Positions 9,223-17,651 of a DNA stretch of 64,000 bases are shown piece by piece; the stretch's first letter is position 1, and every line of letters starts with the position of its first letter. The position numbers and the translations under genes were made by a program. This stretch comes from Cryobacterium levicorallinum. Lineage in GTDB: Bacteria; Actinomycetota; Actinomycetes; Actinomycetales; Microbacteriaceae. The stretch spans positions 1 to 64,000 of the forward strand of contig NZ_SOFE01000011.1 of the NCBI RefSeq assembly GCF_004402405.1. The letters run 5' to 3'. The notes beneath the pieces were generated by a model. It had not been told where the DNA came from, did not search any database, and saw only the letters and a program-made list of their open reading frames with translations.

Positions 9223-10001
9223 GACAGTACGCTCGCTCGGCGGGTTCCGACCAGCACGAGAATGATCACGGCGACCGCGATCAGCAGCAGCGACAGGGCG
9301 ACGGCCTGGTCGGTCGTGACGCCCGAGCCGTTGAAGGCGGTGTAGATGGCGAGCGGCATGGTGCGGGTGACTCCGGCCTGGTTGCCGGCGAATAGGGCGG
9401 TCGCGCCAAATTCGCCGAGGGCGCGGGCGAAGCTCAAAACGGTGCCGGCCAGTAGTCCGGGGCCGACAAGCGGCAGCGTAATGCGGGCGAAGACGGTGCC
9501 GCGATGGGCGCCGAGGGTCGCGGCGACCCTCTCGTAGCGGGTGCCGGCGGTGCGCAGCGCGCCCTCGACGGCGATCACGAGAAACGGCAGGGCCACGAAG
9601 GTCTGCGCGAGGACGACGGCCGCGGTCGTGAACGGAATGCGCAGCCCGACCAGTTCGAGGGTGCTGCCGAGCACGCCGCCGCGTCCGAGCAGGGAGAGCA
9701 GCGCGATGCCGCCGACCAGTGGCGGCAGCACGAGCGGCACGGTCACGAGTGCGCGCAGCAGACCGGCTACCCGCGGCCGCGACCGGGCGATAACGACGGC
9801 GAGCGGCACGCCGAACAGCAGGCAGAGCAGCGTCGAAACGGATGCCGTCGCGAGCGAGAGCCCCAGCGGCTGCAGGGCTTCCGGCGAGAGGAGCAGGGAG
9901 GGGAGGCGGGGCCAGTCGACCTTGAACAGCAGGCCGGCGAGCGGCAGCACGAGCAGGGCGAGGCCGATGCTCGCGGGCAGGTAGAGCAGGCGCGGAATCA
10001 T
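9219..10001 (-). CDS. modB: molybdate ABC transporter permease ModB
   Basis: A 260-residue permease with about six membrane helices. The EAA-type cytoplasmic loop is seen as AATLGAHRGTVFARITLPL, and the family ending FARALGEFGATALFAGN is very characteristic of ModB/CysT proteins. The ATG at 10001 begins directly at the first helix (IPRLLYLPASIGLALLVL); the frame upstream runs through GGGCCC-rich repeats and is not coding. The gene is coupled to modC by a GTGA overlap, but is separated from modA by about 280 bases of repeats. Confidence 0.92.
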   Translation of the reverse strand: MIPRLLYLPASIGLALLVLPLAGLLFKVDWPRLPSLLLSPEALQPLGLSLATASVSTLLCLLFGVPLAVVIARSRPRVAGLLRALVTVPLVLPPLVGGIALLSLLGRGGVLGSTLELVGLRIPFTTAAVVLAQTFVALPFLVIAVEGALRTAGTRYERVAATLGAHRGTVFARITLPLVGPGLLAGTVLSFARALGEFGATALFAGNQAGVTRTMPLAIYTAFNGSGVTTDQAVALSLLLIAVAVIILVLVGTRRASVLS

Positions 10002-10059
10002 GCGCGACCGTGCCCGGTGCTCGGGCCAGAGGGCGTGACGTGTCTGAGCATTGCTTTCC

Positions 10060-10133
10060 GGTCCCGGGCCCGGAAAGCGGGCCCATGTTCGATCATGGGC
10101 CCGGTTGCATAAGGTGGGCCCAGGCGGGCGATC
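10060..10133. repeat. GGGCCC palindromic element, copy A
   Basis: Contains GGGCCCGGAAAGCGGGCCC, then ATGTTCGATCAT, then GGGCCCGG, a short A/T-bearing spacer and GGGCCC. The central part folds as GGGCCCATG..CATGGGCCC. It is the first of two copies inside the modA-modB gap and matches copies at 37.2, 40.1, 62.0 and 62.7 kb. Confidence 0.85.
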
Positions 10134-10195
10134 CCGTATCCGCGAACGGTTGCCGTTTCGTCGCAGCCTGCGATGTGCCGCGGGAGGTTTCTCCC

Positions 10196-10268
10196 GTTCC
10201 GGGCCCGGGCCCGGTCGGTGGGCCCATGTTCTATCCTGGGCCCGGTTTCCGGGCCCAGGCCCGGTCGG
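10196..10268. repeat. GGGCCC palindromic element, copy B
   Basis: A second, more diverged copy (GGGCCCGGGCCCGG, TCGGTGGGCCCATG, TTCTATC, CTGGGCCCGG) in direct orientation to copy A. It ends just before the modA stop region, so it follows modA directly on the transcript. Confidence 0.8.
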
Positions 10269-10278
10269 CATGAAACGC

Positions 10279-11076
10279 TCACGGGGCGAGAAATCCGTGA
10301 GCGGCGAGCACGGACTGCCCCGCCGGCGAGAGCACGAGGTCAACGAAAGCTTGGGCCGCCTCGGCGTGCGCGCTGCCCGCCACGACCGCGATCGGATAGT
10401 GCCCGATGACCGCGTCGGCTCCGGCCGGGGTCCGGCCGTCGATGCGGCCGGGGTTGGCGGCGACATCCGTCGCGTAGACGAGGCCGGCATCCGCTTCGCC
10501 GCCGGCGATTTTGGTAACGACGGCCGTCACATTCTGTTCCTCGCTGGCGGGCGTGAGAGTGACACCGGCGTTGGCGAGCAGGGCAGCGGCTGCCGCACCG
10601 CACGGCACCTGCGCCGCGCACAGCACGGTGATCACGCCGGGGCGGGCCAGATCTTCGAGGGTGTCGATCTGCAGCGGGTTGCCCGGGGCGACCGCGATGC
10701 GCAGGGTGTTGCCGGCGAACACGGTGGCCGGGCCGACGAGCCCGTCGTCGGCCAGCGGCTGCAGGTTCTTCTGGTCGGCGCTCGCGAACACGTCGGCCGG
10801 GGCGCCGGCGGCGATCTGGGTGGCGAGGGCGGAAGATCCGTCGTAGGTGAGCTGCACATCGACGGCCGGATTCTGCTGCTCGAGCAGTGTCGCGAGTTCG
10901 TCGAAAGCGCCGGTGAGCGACGCGGCGGCATAGACGCTGAGGGTCTGGGGCTCAAGTTCAGTGCCCGCGGCAGCCGAGTCGGTTGCCCCGGTATCTGTGG
11001 CGGTCGAGGGTGCACAACCGGTGAGGGCCAGGGCGAGCACGGCCAGAACGGCGAGGGCCTGGGGGAGGCGGGTCAC
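10279..11076 (-). CDS. modA: molybdate-binding lipoprotein ModA
   Basis: A 265-residue substrate-binding protein. Residues 1-21 are a lipoprotein signal (LAVLAVLALALTGC lipobox). The mature part opens with LSVYAAASLTGAFDEL, the molybdate-binding serine region, then YDGSSALATQI, PADVFASAD and DAGLVYATDV, all standard ModA signatures. The GTG at 11076 overlaps the stop of the regulator gene (GTGA). It delivers molybdate at the outer membrane face to ModB/ModC. The two GGGCCC elements after its stop probably separate its mRNA from modBC, giving more binding protein than permease. Confidence 0.93.
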   Translation of the reverse strand: MTRLPQALAVLAVLALALTGCAPSTATDTGATDSAAAGTELEPQTLSVYAAASLTGAFDELATLLEQQNPAVDVQLTYDGSSALATQIAAGAPADVFASADQKNLQPLADDGLVGPATVFAGNTLRIAVAPGNPLQIDTLEDLARPGVITVLCAAQVPCGAAAAALLANAGVTLTPASEEQNVTAVVTKIAGGEADAGLVYATDVAANPGRIDGRTPAGADAVIGHYPIAVVAGSAHAEAAQAFVDLVLSPAGQSVLAAHGFLAP

Positions 11077-11477
11077 GGCATCCGTCCCGGAGTTTCGACG
11101 ATCACATTGGTGGCCTTGATCACGGCAACGCTGAGCGACCCTACCTCGAGCCCGAGTTCGCGCACGGCCTCGCTCGACATGAGCGAGACGACGCGGTGCG
11201 GGCCACACTGCAGCTCGACCTGAGCCATGACCGTGTCCATGGTGATGGCCGTGACGATGCCGACGAAGCGGTTGCGGGCGCTGCGGCCCACGCTCGACGG
11301 GTCTGCCGGGGTGCTCGCCTGGTCGACGGCGAAGGCGGCGAGCGCCGCTCCGTCAACCGCGAGGCGACCGGATGCATCGGCATCCGCCACGAGACGGCCA
11401 CCGTCGACCCAGCGGCGCACGGTGTCGTCACTAACGCCGAGCAGCTCGGCGGCCTCACTGATCCGATATTGCGTCAT
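11073..11477 (-). CDS. MerR-type HTH plus TOBE/MOP molybdate-binding protein
   Basis: A 134-residue protein. Residues 1-55 are an excisionase/MerR-like winged helix (ISEAAELLGVSDDTVRRWVDGG), and about 70-130 are a single MOP/TOBE domain (NRFVGIVTAITMDTVMAQVEL...VSLMSSEAV). The pairing fits a molybdate-sensing regulator or a storage protein with a DNA-binding head. It is first in the mod operon, its TGA overlapping modA's GTG. ATG at 11477 and GTG at 11486 are both possible; neither has a strong Shine-Dalgarno sequence, so a leaderless mRNA is likely. It is not classical ModE, which has a different HTH and two MOP domains. Confidence 0.85.
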   Translation of the reverse strand: MTQYRISEAAELLGVSDDTVRRWVDGGRLVADADASGRLAVDGAALAAFAVDQASTPADPSSVGRSARNRFVGIVTAITMDTVMAQVELQCGPHRVVSLMSSEAVRELGLEVGSLSVAVIKATNVIVETPGRMP

Positions 11478-11793
11478 GAATTGCACGATAGCACCGTATC
11501 TGCGGTTTTGACCCGCTGTCTGGGTCCCTGTCTTCGCGATCGGCCGTGGCTAATTCAGGAAGCCACCGAGTGAGCCCGACCACCGGGGCATAACTCCTTC
11601 AAATTGATCGCGGCGGTCGGCCAATCCCCCGTAAATACGGGCATCGCACTGCCGGGAGCGAGAAATTGCAGGAGTTAGGCGCCGGCGACCCGGGGCGGAT
11701 GGGGTTCGTGACATCACGCTGGACGGATGGGAAGGCAGAGGAGAGCGCGCGGGATGGGTGGCCGAGGGGCCGCGCAACGCCTAGCGTTAAGCC
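11478..11793. other. intergenic between mod regulator and moeZ
   Basis: About 316 bases holding the divergent promoters of the mod operon and the Moco operon, plus an inverted-repeat element at 11588-11680. No gene-like frame is convincing. A GGCTAATTCAGG word at 11550 recurs before xylB at 48.58 kb. Confidence 0.55.
11588..11680. repeat. 93-bp inverted-repeat element, copy 1
   Basis: The left end GCATAACTCCTTCAAATT and right end AATTGCAGGAGTTAGGC are imperfect inverted repeats around a 58-base GC-rich centre. A better preserved relative lies at 48683-48780. Both sit just upstream of rightward genes. Confidence 0.7.
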
Positions 11794-13101
11794 ATGGCCA
11801 TTCCTCCCCTCGTTGAGCCCGTTGACCGCCTCAGCGCATCCGAATCCGTGCGGACCGCTCGCCAGCGCCGCCTCCCCCAGCTCAACGAACTCGGCCAGCG
11901 CCGCCTCGCCAACGCTCGGGTTCTCGTGCTCGGCGCCGGCGGGCTCGGCTCCCCCGCGCTGCTCTACCTCGCGGCAGCGGGCGTCGGCACCATCGGTATC
12001 GTCGATGGCGACGACGTGGAACCGAGCAACCTCCAGCGCCAGATCGTTCACGGTCAAGCGGATGTCGGTCGCCCCAAGGTAGACAGCGCCGCCGAGCGTA
12101 TCGCCGAGATCGCCCCGGAGACCACCGTCGTTCGGCACGCCGAGCGTCTGGTCGCGAATAACGCCGCCGAGATCCTGGGCGGCTACGACGTGGTCATCGA
12201 CGGCACCGACAACTTTCCGACCCGGTTCCTCGTGAACGACACCTGCGCGCGGCTCGGACTGCCGCTGGTGTGGGCATCCGTTTTGCGATTCGATGCCCAG
12301 CTTTCGGTGTTCTGGGCCACGCCGCCGGCGAGCTCAGGCGTCACCGGAGTGCACCTGCGCGATCTGTTTCCGACACCGCCGGCCGACGGTGAAGTGCCCA
12401 ACTGCGCCGATGCCGGCGTGCTCGGCGCTCTCTGCGGCCAGGTCGGATCGCTCATGGCGACCGAAACCATCAAGCTCATCACCGGAATCGGCTCCCCGCT
12501 GATCGGCCGGGTGCTCGTGATCGATGCCCTGTCCGGCCGATTCAGCGAGATTCCATTGGTCGGAACCGGCATCGCCGCCGAACCGACCGCTGCCGAGGTC
12601 GCGGCCGAGCTCGCGGCCGAAACCGCCCGCGTCGCCGCAGAGAATACCGCCGAGGTTTCGGGTGCCGAACTCGTGGAACGTCTCGAGGCCCAACGCGCCG
12701 GAAACGACAACTTTCTCGTGCTGGACGTGCGCGAGCCGAACGAGAATGCCGAGAGTTCCATTCCGACGGCCCGACTACTGCCGCTCGGCGAGCTCCTCAC
12801 CGACGGGGTACTCTCCGATACCGGCCGGGCCGCCCTCCCGGTGGAGACCCCGCTGATCGTGCACTGCCACGCCGGGGGGCGAGCCGCCCGCGCTGCTGCC
12901 GCGCTCCGCGAGGCCGGATTCACCGACGTCTCCGTGCTCACCGGCGGGATCGTGGCCTGGGACGACCTCGTCACGGCCGGACGCGCGCCCGGCATCGGCA
13001 GCCGCTGGCCGTCCCTCGAGCCGACTCCGACCGGGCGCCACGCGTCGGCTCCGGATAACAGGGCAGCGCCCGCCAGCCCGACAGCCACAACTAGCCGATG
13101 A
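11794..13101 (+). CDS. moeZ: adenylyltransferase/sulfurtransferase MoeZ
   Basis: A 435-residue ThiF/MoeB-family enzyme with a C-terminal rhodanese domain. The ATP motif GAGGLGSPALLYLAAAGVG lies near residue 50, DGDDVEPSNLQRQ follows, and the adenylation/Cys region is NCADAGVLGALCG. From about residue 300 a rhodanese domain opens VLDVREPNE and has the active cysteine in VHCHAGGRA. The first zinc-type CxxC of Escherichia coli MoeB is absent (LRDLFP instead). It adenylates the C-terminal glycine of the MoaD encoded downstream and supplies sulfur. It begins the rightward operon and ends in an ATGA overlap with moeA. Confidence 0.92.
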   Translation: MAIPPLVEPVDRLSASESVRTARQRRLPQLNELGQRRLANARVLVLGAGGLGSPALLYLAAAGVGTIGIVDGDDVEPSNLQRQIVHGQADVGRPKVDSAAERIAEIAPETTVVRHAERLVANNAAEILGGYDVVIDGTDNFPTRFLVNDTCARLGLPLVWASVLRFDAQLSVFWATPPASSGVTGVHLRDLFPTPPADGEVPNCADAGVLGALCGQVGSLMATETIKLITGIGSPLIGRVLVIDALSGRFSEIPLVGTGIAAEPTAAEVAAELAAETARVAAENTAEVSGAELVERLEAQRAGNDNFLVLDVREPNENAESSIPTARLLPLGELLTDGVLSDTGRAALPVETPLIVHCHAGGRAARAAAALREAGFTDVSVLTGGIVAWDDLVTAGRAPGIGSRWPSLEPTPTGRHASAPDNRAAPASPTATTSR

Positions 13102-14522
13102 CCGAGACAAATCTGCCCGGCGCGACGGCCGTGCCAAACGAATTCTTGGTTCGACCTGCGCAGGCTGAAGGCGCGCACGCCGCTCATCGCGACCACACGC
13201 ATTCCGACAGAGCGGATGCCTGCGCGCCGGCCGCATCCGCTCGCACCGTCGCCGAACAACTGGCGGTGATTCTGGCCGACCTGAAGCCGCTGGTGCCGGT
13301 GCGCGTGCCGCTCGACGCCGCGCGCGGCCTGGTGCTCGCCGAGGACGTGCTGTCAGCGACCGATACTCCTCCGTTCGACAACTCCGCGATGGACGGCTAC
13401 GCCGTTATCCGCGCCGATCTGCTCGGCGCCTCGGCGCAGAACCCGATCAACCTGCCCGTCGTCGCCGACCTGGCCGCCGGCACCGCCGAGAACCCACACC
13501 TGATGCCCGGGCAAGTCGCGCGCATTATGACGGGCGCGCCGATTCCCGACGGAACGGATGCCGTCGTTCCGATCGAAGACACCGACCAGGGCACCGACCG
13601 GGTCACCATCGTGCGCGCTCCCACGGCCGCAGCGCACGTGCGCCGCGCCGGCGAAGACGCCCACGCCGGGGACCGCGTGCTGGGCGCGGGAAGCGTGCTC
13701 TGGCCGACCCGGGTCGCCGCAGCGGCGAGCGCCGGAACCAGCTCTGTGCTGGTGCACCCGGCGCCGCGCGTCGCGGTCATCTCCACCGGCAGCGAACTCG
13801 TCACCCCCGGCAGCCCGACCCGGCGCGGTCAGATTCCCGACTCCAACTCCTTTCTGCTGGCGGCGGCCGTCACCGAAGCCGGCGGCGTTGCCATTCGGGT
13901 GGGCGCCGTGCCCGACGACGACGACACGTTGCGCGCGTTGCTCACCGACCTGGCCGGAACGGTCGACGTGATCGTGCTCTCCGGCGGCGTCAGTGTCGGA
14001 GCGTACGACGTGGTCAAGGCCGTACTACAACCCCTCGGCACCGTGCACTTCGGACCGGTGAAGATGCAACCCGGCAAGCCCCAGGGGTTCGGACGCTGGC
14101 CCGCTACCGAAAACGTGCCCGGACCGCTCATCTTCGCCCTGCCCGGCAACCCGGTCAGCGCCTACGTGTCGTTCGAAGTGTTCGTGCGCCCCGCGCTGCG
14201 CCGCCTGCTCGGGCACCCGGAGCTGCACCGCCGCACCATCACGGCGACCGTCGCCGACGGCTGGAATTCCCCGCCCGGACGCGCCCAGTACATGCCCGTC
14301 ATCGTCACGCACCGTACCGATTCTGGAACCGAGACCGGGACTGACACCGACACCGACGGAACCCGAGACGGAACCCACATCGAGGTGCGCCCGGCCTCCC
14401 GCGGCGGATCGGGTTCGCACCTCGTCGCCGGGCTGGCGCAGGCAACTGGTCTTGCCATCGTGTCCGAAGACACGACTCACGTTCGCGGCGGCGACCTCAT
14501 CACTGTCATGCTGTCATCATGA
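13098..14522 (+). CDS. moeA: molybdopterin molybdenumtransferase MoeA
   Basis: A 474-residue MoeA, somewhat longer than usual because of about 50 extra N-terminal residues and a Thr/Asp/Gly-rich insert ([14 protein letters not shown]) in the C-terminal beta domain. Clear landmarks are [49 protein letters not shown] and [14 protein letters not shown]. It inserts molybdate into adenylated molybdopterin. The start lies in an ATGA overlap with moeZ and its end overlaps moaC in the same way, so the three are translationally coupled. Confidence 0.94.
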   Translation: MTETNLPGATAVPNEFLVRPAQAEGAHAAHRDHTHSDRADACAPAASARTVAEQLAVILADLKPLVPVRVPLDAARGLVLAEDVLSATDTPPFDNSAMDGYAVIRADLLGASAQNPINLPVVADLAAGTAENPHLMPGQVARIMTGAPIPDGTDAVVPIEDTDQGTDRVTIVRAPTAAAHVRRAGEDAHAGDRVLGAGSVLWPTRVAAAASAGTSSVLVHPAPRVAVISTGSELVTPGSPTRRGQIPDSNSFLLAAAVTEAGGVAIRVGAVPDDDDTLRALLTDLAGTVDVIVLSGGVSVGAYDVVKAVLQPLGTVHFGPVKMQPGKPQGFGRWPATENVPGPLIFALPGNPVSAYVSFEVFVRPALRRLLGHPELHRRTITATVADGWNSPPGRAQYMPVIVTHRTDSGTETGTDTDTDGTRDGTHIEVRPASRGGSGSHLVAGLAQATGLAIVSEDTTHVRGGDLITVMLSS

Positions 14523-15034
14523 CGCACACCACCGATATTCCCGACGCGACAGTGCCCACCCAGCCGTTCACCCACCTCGACTCGGCCGGACAAGCCCGCA
14601 TGGTCGACGTCACCAACAAAGTTCCGACCGTTCGCAGTGCCACCGCGGCGGGCTTCGTGCGCTGCGGTGCCACGGTGATCGCGGCGCTCCGCGACGGCAC
14701 GGCTCCCAAGGGCGATGTGCTCGCCGTGGCCCGCATCGCCGGAATCCAGGGCGCCAAGAAGACCGCCGACCTGCTCCCCCTCGCCCACGTCATCGGCGTG
14801 CACGGCGCCGTCGTCGACCTGATCGTCGAGGATGACCGGGTGAGCATCACCGCGACCGTGCGCACCGCAGACCGCACCGGCGTCGAGATGGAGGCGTTCA
14901 CCGCCGTCTCGGTCGCGGCTCTCGCCATCGTCGATATGGTCAAGGGCCTCGACAAGTCCGTCACGATCGAGAACGTGCGTCTGCTCTCCAAGAGTGGTGG
15001 CAAGTCCGGCGACTGGCTGCGCAGCCAAGGCTAA
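14519..15034 (+). CDS. moaC: cyclic pyranopterin monophosphate synthase MoaC
   Basis: A 171-residue MoaC of typical length. Family hallmarks are [16 protein letters not shown] at the N-terminus, [18 protein letters not shown] with catalytic residues, LPLAHVIGV, the Thr/Glu region [20 protein letters not shown], and the end [12 protein letters not shown]. It converts the MoaA product to cyclic pyranopterin monophosphate. Its ATG overlaps the moeA stop. moaA, the radical-SAM partner, is not in this window. Confidence 0.96.
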   Translation: MTHTTDIPDATVPTQPFTHLDSAGQARMVDVTNKVPTVRSATAAGFVRCGATVIAALRDGTAPKGDVLAVARIAGIQGAKKTADLLPLAHVIGVHGAVVDLIVEDDRVSITATVRTADRTGVEMEAFTAVSVAALAIVDMVKGLDKSVTIENVRLLSKSGGKSGDWLRSQG

Positions 15035-15052
15035 GCGGATGCTCCCTCCCGT

Positions 15053-15118
15053 GACCGCGCCCGATACGGGTAGCCGCTACGCCGGTTACCGTAGCGCGCA
15101 CCCATATCGGGCGCGGTC
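15053..15118 (+). promoter_or_regulatory. large stem-loop between moaC and mobA
   Basis: The arms GACCGCGCCCGATA (15053-15066) and TATCGGGCGCGGTC (15105-15118) are perfect 14-base complements. Further pairing follows: GGGT/ACCC at 15068-15071 with 15100-15103, and CGCTAC/GTAGCG at 15075-15080 with 15091-15096. There is no U-run after it, so it is not a standard terminator. It ends 18 bases before the mobA ATG and could modulate mobA translation or mRNA decay. Confidence 0.75.
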
Positions 15119-15136
15119 GTGCCCAGGGCACGCCTC

Positions 15137-15985
15137 ATGAGCCCACTTCCGGCACTCACCATTGACCTCATCGTGCTCGCGGGCGGGCGTGGCAGCCGCC
15201 TCGGCGGCGCGCTCAAACCCGCAGTCGAGGTGGCCGGGCGCACCCTGCTCTCCAGGGTGCTCGACGCCCGACCGGTCGCCCGGCACACCGTCGTTGTCGG
15301 CCCGCCCGCAGCGGTGCCCGCCGCCGACACGCCTCCGCTCGCCGCGCACCCCGCACCCTCGACAGGTGCACCTGCACCCGCACCCGATCCCAATCTCGCG
15401 TCGCCCACGGCCACGGCACTAACCCCCGCAGCCGCAACGCCCGCCGCCGCTACCGCCATGCCGTCCGCACTGATCTGGACACTCGAAGACCCACCGTTCG
15501 GCGGCCCGGTAGCCGGAATCGCGGCCGGCCTCGCCGCGCTCGAGGCGCACGGCGCAGCACACGTCGAAGTACACTGCGAGGCACACGGCGGGACCAAGGT
15601 CGAAGCGAACGTTGACGACCCCGCCACCTGGCTGCTCGTGCTCGCCTGCGATCTTCCGTGGGGAGCGGATGCTGCGCGCCTGCTGGTCACCGCGGCATCC
15701 GCTCTGGAGAATATCGGTGAACAGGCCGACGGTGTGCACCTCACCGATTACACCGGCCACGCCCAGTGGCTCGCCGGAATCTACCGGGCGCCCGCCCTGC
15801 GCGCGGCCGTGGACCGCCTCGGCGATCGCGTCAACGGCGCCAGCATGCGGAACCTACTGTCGGGGCTGAAGCTCATAGGGCTGATGGACGAATCCGAAAC
15901 CGGGGTCGACGTCGATACGTGGCAGGATGTTGAGAGCAGCACCGCGCGTTTGACCGGTGTACCCGACGCACGACCCGAGGAGTGA
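15137..15985 (+). CDS. mobA: MobA-like NTP transferase
   Basis: A 282-residue nucleotidyltransferase of the MobA/MocA fold. It opens with IVLAGGRGSRLGGALKPAVEV, the GTP-binding LAGGxxxR motif. Further on are PFGGPVAGIAAGL and LVLACDLPW, the metal-binding Asp region, and DVDTWQD near the end. Between residues about 55 and 105 there is an Ala/Pro-rich insert that the family normally lacks. It would attach GMP (or CMP) to molybdopterin. I prefer the ATG at 15137; a GTG at 15119, right after the hairpin, is the alternative. It is followed at once by the DUF6457 gene. Confidence 0.82.
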   Translation: MSPLPALTIDLIVLAGGRGSRLGGALKPAVEVAGRTLLSRVLDARPVARHTVVVGPPAAVPAADTPPLAAHPAPSTGAPAPAPDPNLASPTATALTPAAATPAAATAMPSALIWTLEDPPFGGPVAGIAAGLAALEAHGAAHVEVHCEAHGGTKVEANVDDPATWLLVLACDLPWGADAARLLVTAASALENIGEQADGVHLTDYTGHAQWLAGIYRAPALRAAVDRLGDRVNGASMRNLLSGLKLIGLMDESETGVDVDTWQDVESSTARLTGVPDARPEE

Positions 15986-15990
15986 CCAGA

Positions 15991-16263
15991 ATGAGTTCAG
16001 CACCGCTGCCTCCCGAAGCGCTCGACGACTGGCTGACCGCCCTCGCCGACCGGCTCCAGCTCGATCCGGCCGACGTGCCGGTCGGCGACCTGCTCGACGT
16101 GGCCCGCGACGTGGCCCACAATGTGGCCCGGCCGGCTGCACCACTCAGCACCTTTCTGATCGGCCTCGCAGCCGCGAAGAATGGGGGTACCGGTGCCTCA
16201 ATTGAGGCCGCCTGCGCCGCCGCGAGCGAACTCGCCCTCGACTGGACTCCCGAAAAACTGTGA
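15991..16263 (+). CDS. DUF6457-type small protein
   Basis: A 90-residue acidic helical protein (LPPEALDDWLTALADRLQLDP, then GDLLDVARDVAHNVARPAAPLSTFLIGLAA). I recognise it as the small protein of unknown function that accompanies mobA in many actinobacterial Moco operons. GAGGAG lies eight bases before the ATG at 15991; a GTG at 15982 overlapping the mobA stop is less likely. Its stop overlaps the moaD ATG by one base. A role as a MobA partner or stabiliser is only inferred from context. Confidence 0.8.
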   Translation: MSSAPLPPEALDDWLTALADRLQLDPADVPVGDLLDVARDVAHNVARPAAPLSTFLIGLAAAKNGGTGASIEAACAAASELALDWTPEKL

Positions 16264-16502
16264 TGGCGACCCTGCGGTTCTTCGCCGGAGCGGCCGAAGC
16301 CGCCCAGACCGAAACGGCCACGCTCGATGCCGGCACGATCGGCGAGCTGCGCGCCGAACTCGGCGAACGCTACGGCAGCGAGTTCGTGCGCGTGCTCGGC
16401 CTCTGCTCGCTGCTGGTGAACGGCGCCCGCGCCGCCGATGACACCGTTGCGCTCGCGCCGACCGACACCGTTGACGTCCTCCCGCCCTTCGCCGGCGGCT
16501 AA
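16263..16502 (+). CDS. moaD: molybdopterin synthase sulfur carrier MoaD
   Basis: A 79-residue ubiquitin-fold sulfur carrier ending in the required Gly-Gly (LPPFAGG). It has the N-terminal beta strand ATLRFFAGAAEAA and the usual LLVNGARAADD strand before the tail. The terminal glycine is thiocarboxylated by MoeZ and donates sulfur in MoaE. The start ATG at 16263 shares a base with the preceding stop; a GTG one codon earlier is possible. It ends the rightward Moco operon. Confidence 0.93.
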   Translation: MATLRFFAGAAEAAQTETATLDAGTIGELRAELGERYGSEFVRVLGLCSLLVNGARAADDTVALAPTDTVDVLPPFAGG

Positions 16503-16619
16503 GTACCAGGGGCTCCCCGCATAACTGCGGAGAATTTCGCCCAACGGCCCCGATCAGCCGCCGAAACAGCGATCTCCGCGATTCTGAACGGCACCCGCGA
16601 AGTAGCGCTGTCGGCGAGG

Positions 16620-17102
16620 CTACAAACCGACCCAGGAGTGCGTTCCGTCGACCTCGTATTGCTTCTTCCAGATCGGGACCTCTGCCTTGACGGCCTCGAC
16701 GAGGGCTTCGCAGGCCGCAAAGGCGTCGCCGCGGTGGGCGCTCGCGACCGCAGCCACGAGGGCGAGGTCGCCGACCTCAAGGTGTCCGATGCGATGACTG
16801 ACCGCCAATACGACCAGCGGATGCTGCGTCAACACCCGCTCGGCAATCTTACCGATAATGCGCCCCGCGTCGGGATGCGCGCTATAGTCCAGGCCCGTGA
16901 CGCGCCCGAGCGCATCGGGATCGTGGTCCCGCACCTGTCCGATGAACGTCACCACGGCACCGTGGGAAAGGCCCGAAACGGCCGAAACGTGCTCGGTGAC
17001 GTCGAGCAGCGACTCGGTTACACGGGCGAAGCCGAGCGATGCGCGGCCCACACCCGAAGAGCCCGCGGCCGAGAAATCCGCGTCCGATGCACGTGCCCCC
17101 AT
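16620..17102 (-). CDS. moaE: molybdopterin synthase catalytic subunit MoaE
   Basis: A 160-residue MoaE. Landmarks are GAVVTFIGQVRDHD, LDYSAHPDAG, AVSHRIGHLEVGDLALV, SAHRGDAFAAC and the lysine-rich PIWKKQYEVDGTHSWV, which holds the catalytic lysines. It combines with MoaD to put the dithiolene sulfurs into the pterin. It faces the moaD gene tail-to-tail across 117 bases and is coupled to mog: the mog stop and moaE ATG share one base (TGATG). Confidence 0.95.
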   Translation of the reverse strand: MGARASDADFSAAGSSGVGRASLGFARVTESLLDVTEHVSAVSGLSHGAVVTFIGQVRDHDPDALGRVTGLDYSAHPDAGRIIGKIAERVLTQHPLVVLAVSHRIGHLEVGDLALVAAVASAHRGDAFAACEALVEAVKAEVPIWKKQYEVDGTHSWVGL

Positions 17103-17617
17103 CAGTGGTCGCCGCCGTCGAGCTGGTCGATGATGTGCCGCACGAGCGGCGCGAGTATGGCCACACCGTCCCGCACCGCGCCAACTGAACCCGGCAGGTT
17201 CACCACCAGGGCTCCGTTGTTGCCGACCGAATCGGCGATGCCGGCTATGCCGCGGGACAGCACCGCGGTGGGAATCGTCGCGACGCTGATCGCGCGCATC
17301 CGCTCGGAAATGCCCGGAAGAATCGTGTGCAGCACCGTCGCCGTGCCCTCGGGCGTCAGATCGCGCGCCGATACGCCGGTGCCACCGGTCGTCACGACCA
17401 GGCGGGAGCCGTCAGCGAGCGCCGCCGAAATAGAGCCAGCCACACTTTCAATTCCGTCGGGGACGACCCGGGGCGGCCCGCACGGAATGCCGACCTCGCC
17501 GAGCGCATCGACGACGGCCGGGCCGGACCTGTCTTCGCGTTCGCCGCGCGAACAGCGATCAGACACGGTGATCACGACGGCCCCGAGTTCGGCCCCAAGT
17601 TTGAGCTGAGTTTTCAC
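17102..17617 (-). CDS. mog: molybdopterin adenylyltransferase (MogA/MoaB family)
   Basis: A 171-residue MogA/MoaB-type enzyme. It starts GAVVITVSDRCSRGEREDRSG, the molybdopterin-binding opening, and contains VVTTGGTGVSARDLTPE, followed by LSRGIAGI and LVVNLPGS. It adenylates molybdopterin before MoeA acts. The GTG at 17617 is preferred because the region upstream is repeats; no strong Shine-Dalgarno sequence is visible, so a leaderless start is possible. It forms a two-gene leftward unit with moaE, convergent with the main Moco operon. Confidence 0.92.
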   Translation of the reverse strand: MKTQLKLGAELGAVVITVSDRCSRGEREDRSGPAVVDALGEVGIPCGPPRVVPDGIESVAGSISAALADGSRLVVTTGGTGVSARDLTPEGTATVLHTILPGISERMRAISVATIPTAVLSRGIAGIADSVGNNGALVVNLPGSVGAVRDGVAILAPLVRHIIDQLDGGDH

Positions 17618-17651
17618 CGTTCTAGAGTACCGCGGCCCGCCCGGGGAGAAT

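Noticed and set aside
9346-10112. Rightward frames opposite modB
   Set aside because: Glu/Arg/Gln-rich antisense translation of a membrane protein gene.
15053-15118. Molybdenum cofactor riboswitch
   Set aside because: The position is suggestive, but the element is a single long hairpin without the multi-helix layout and conserved loops of that riboswitch.
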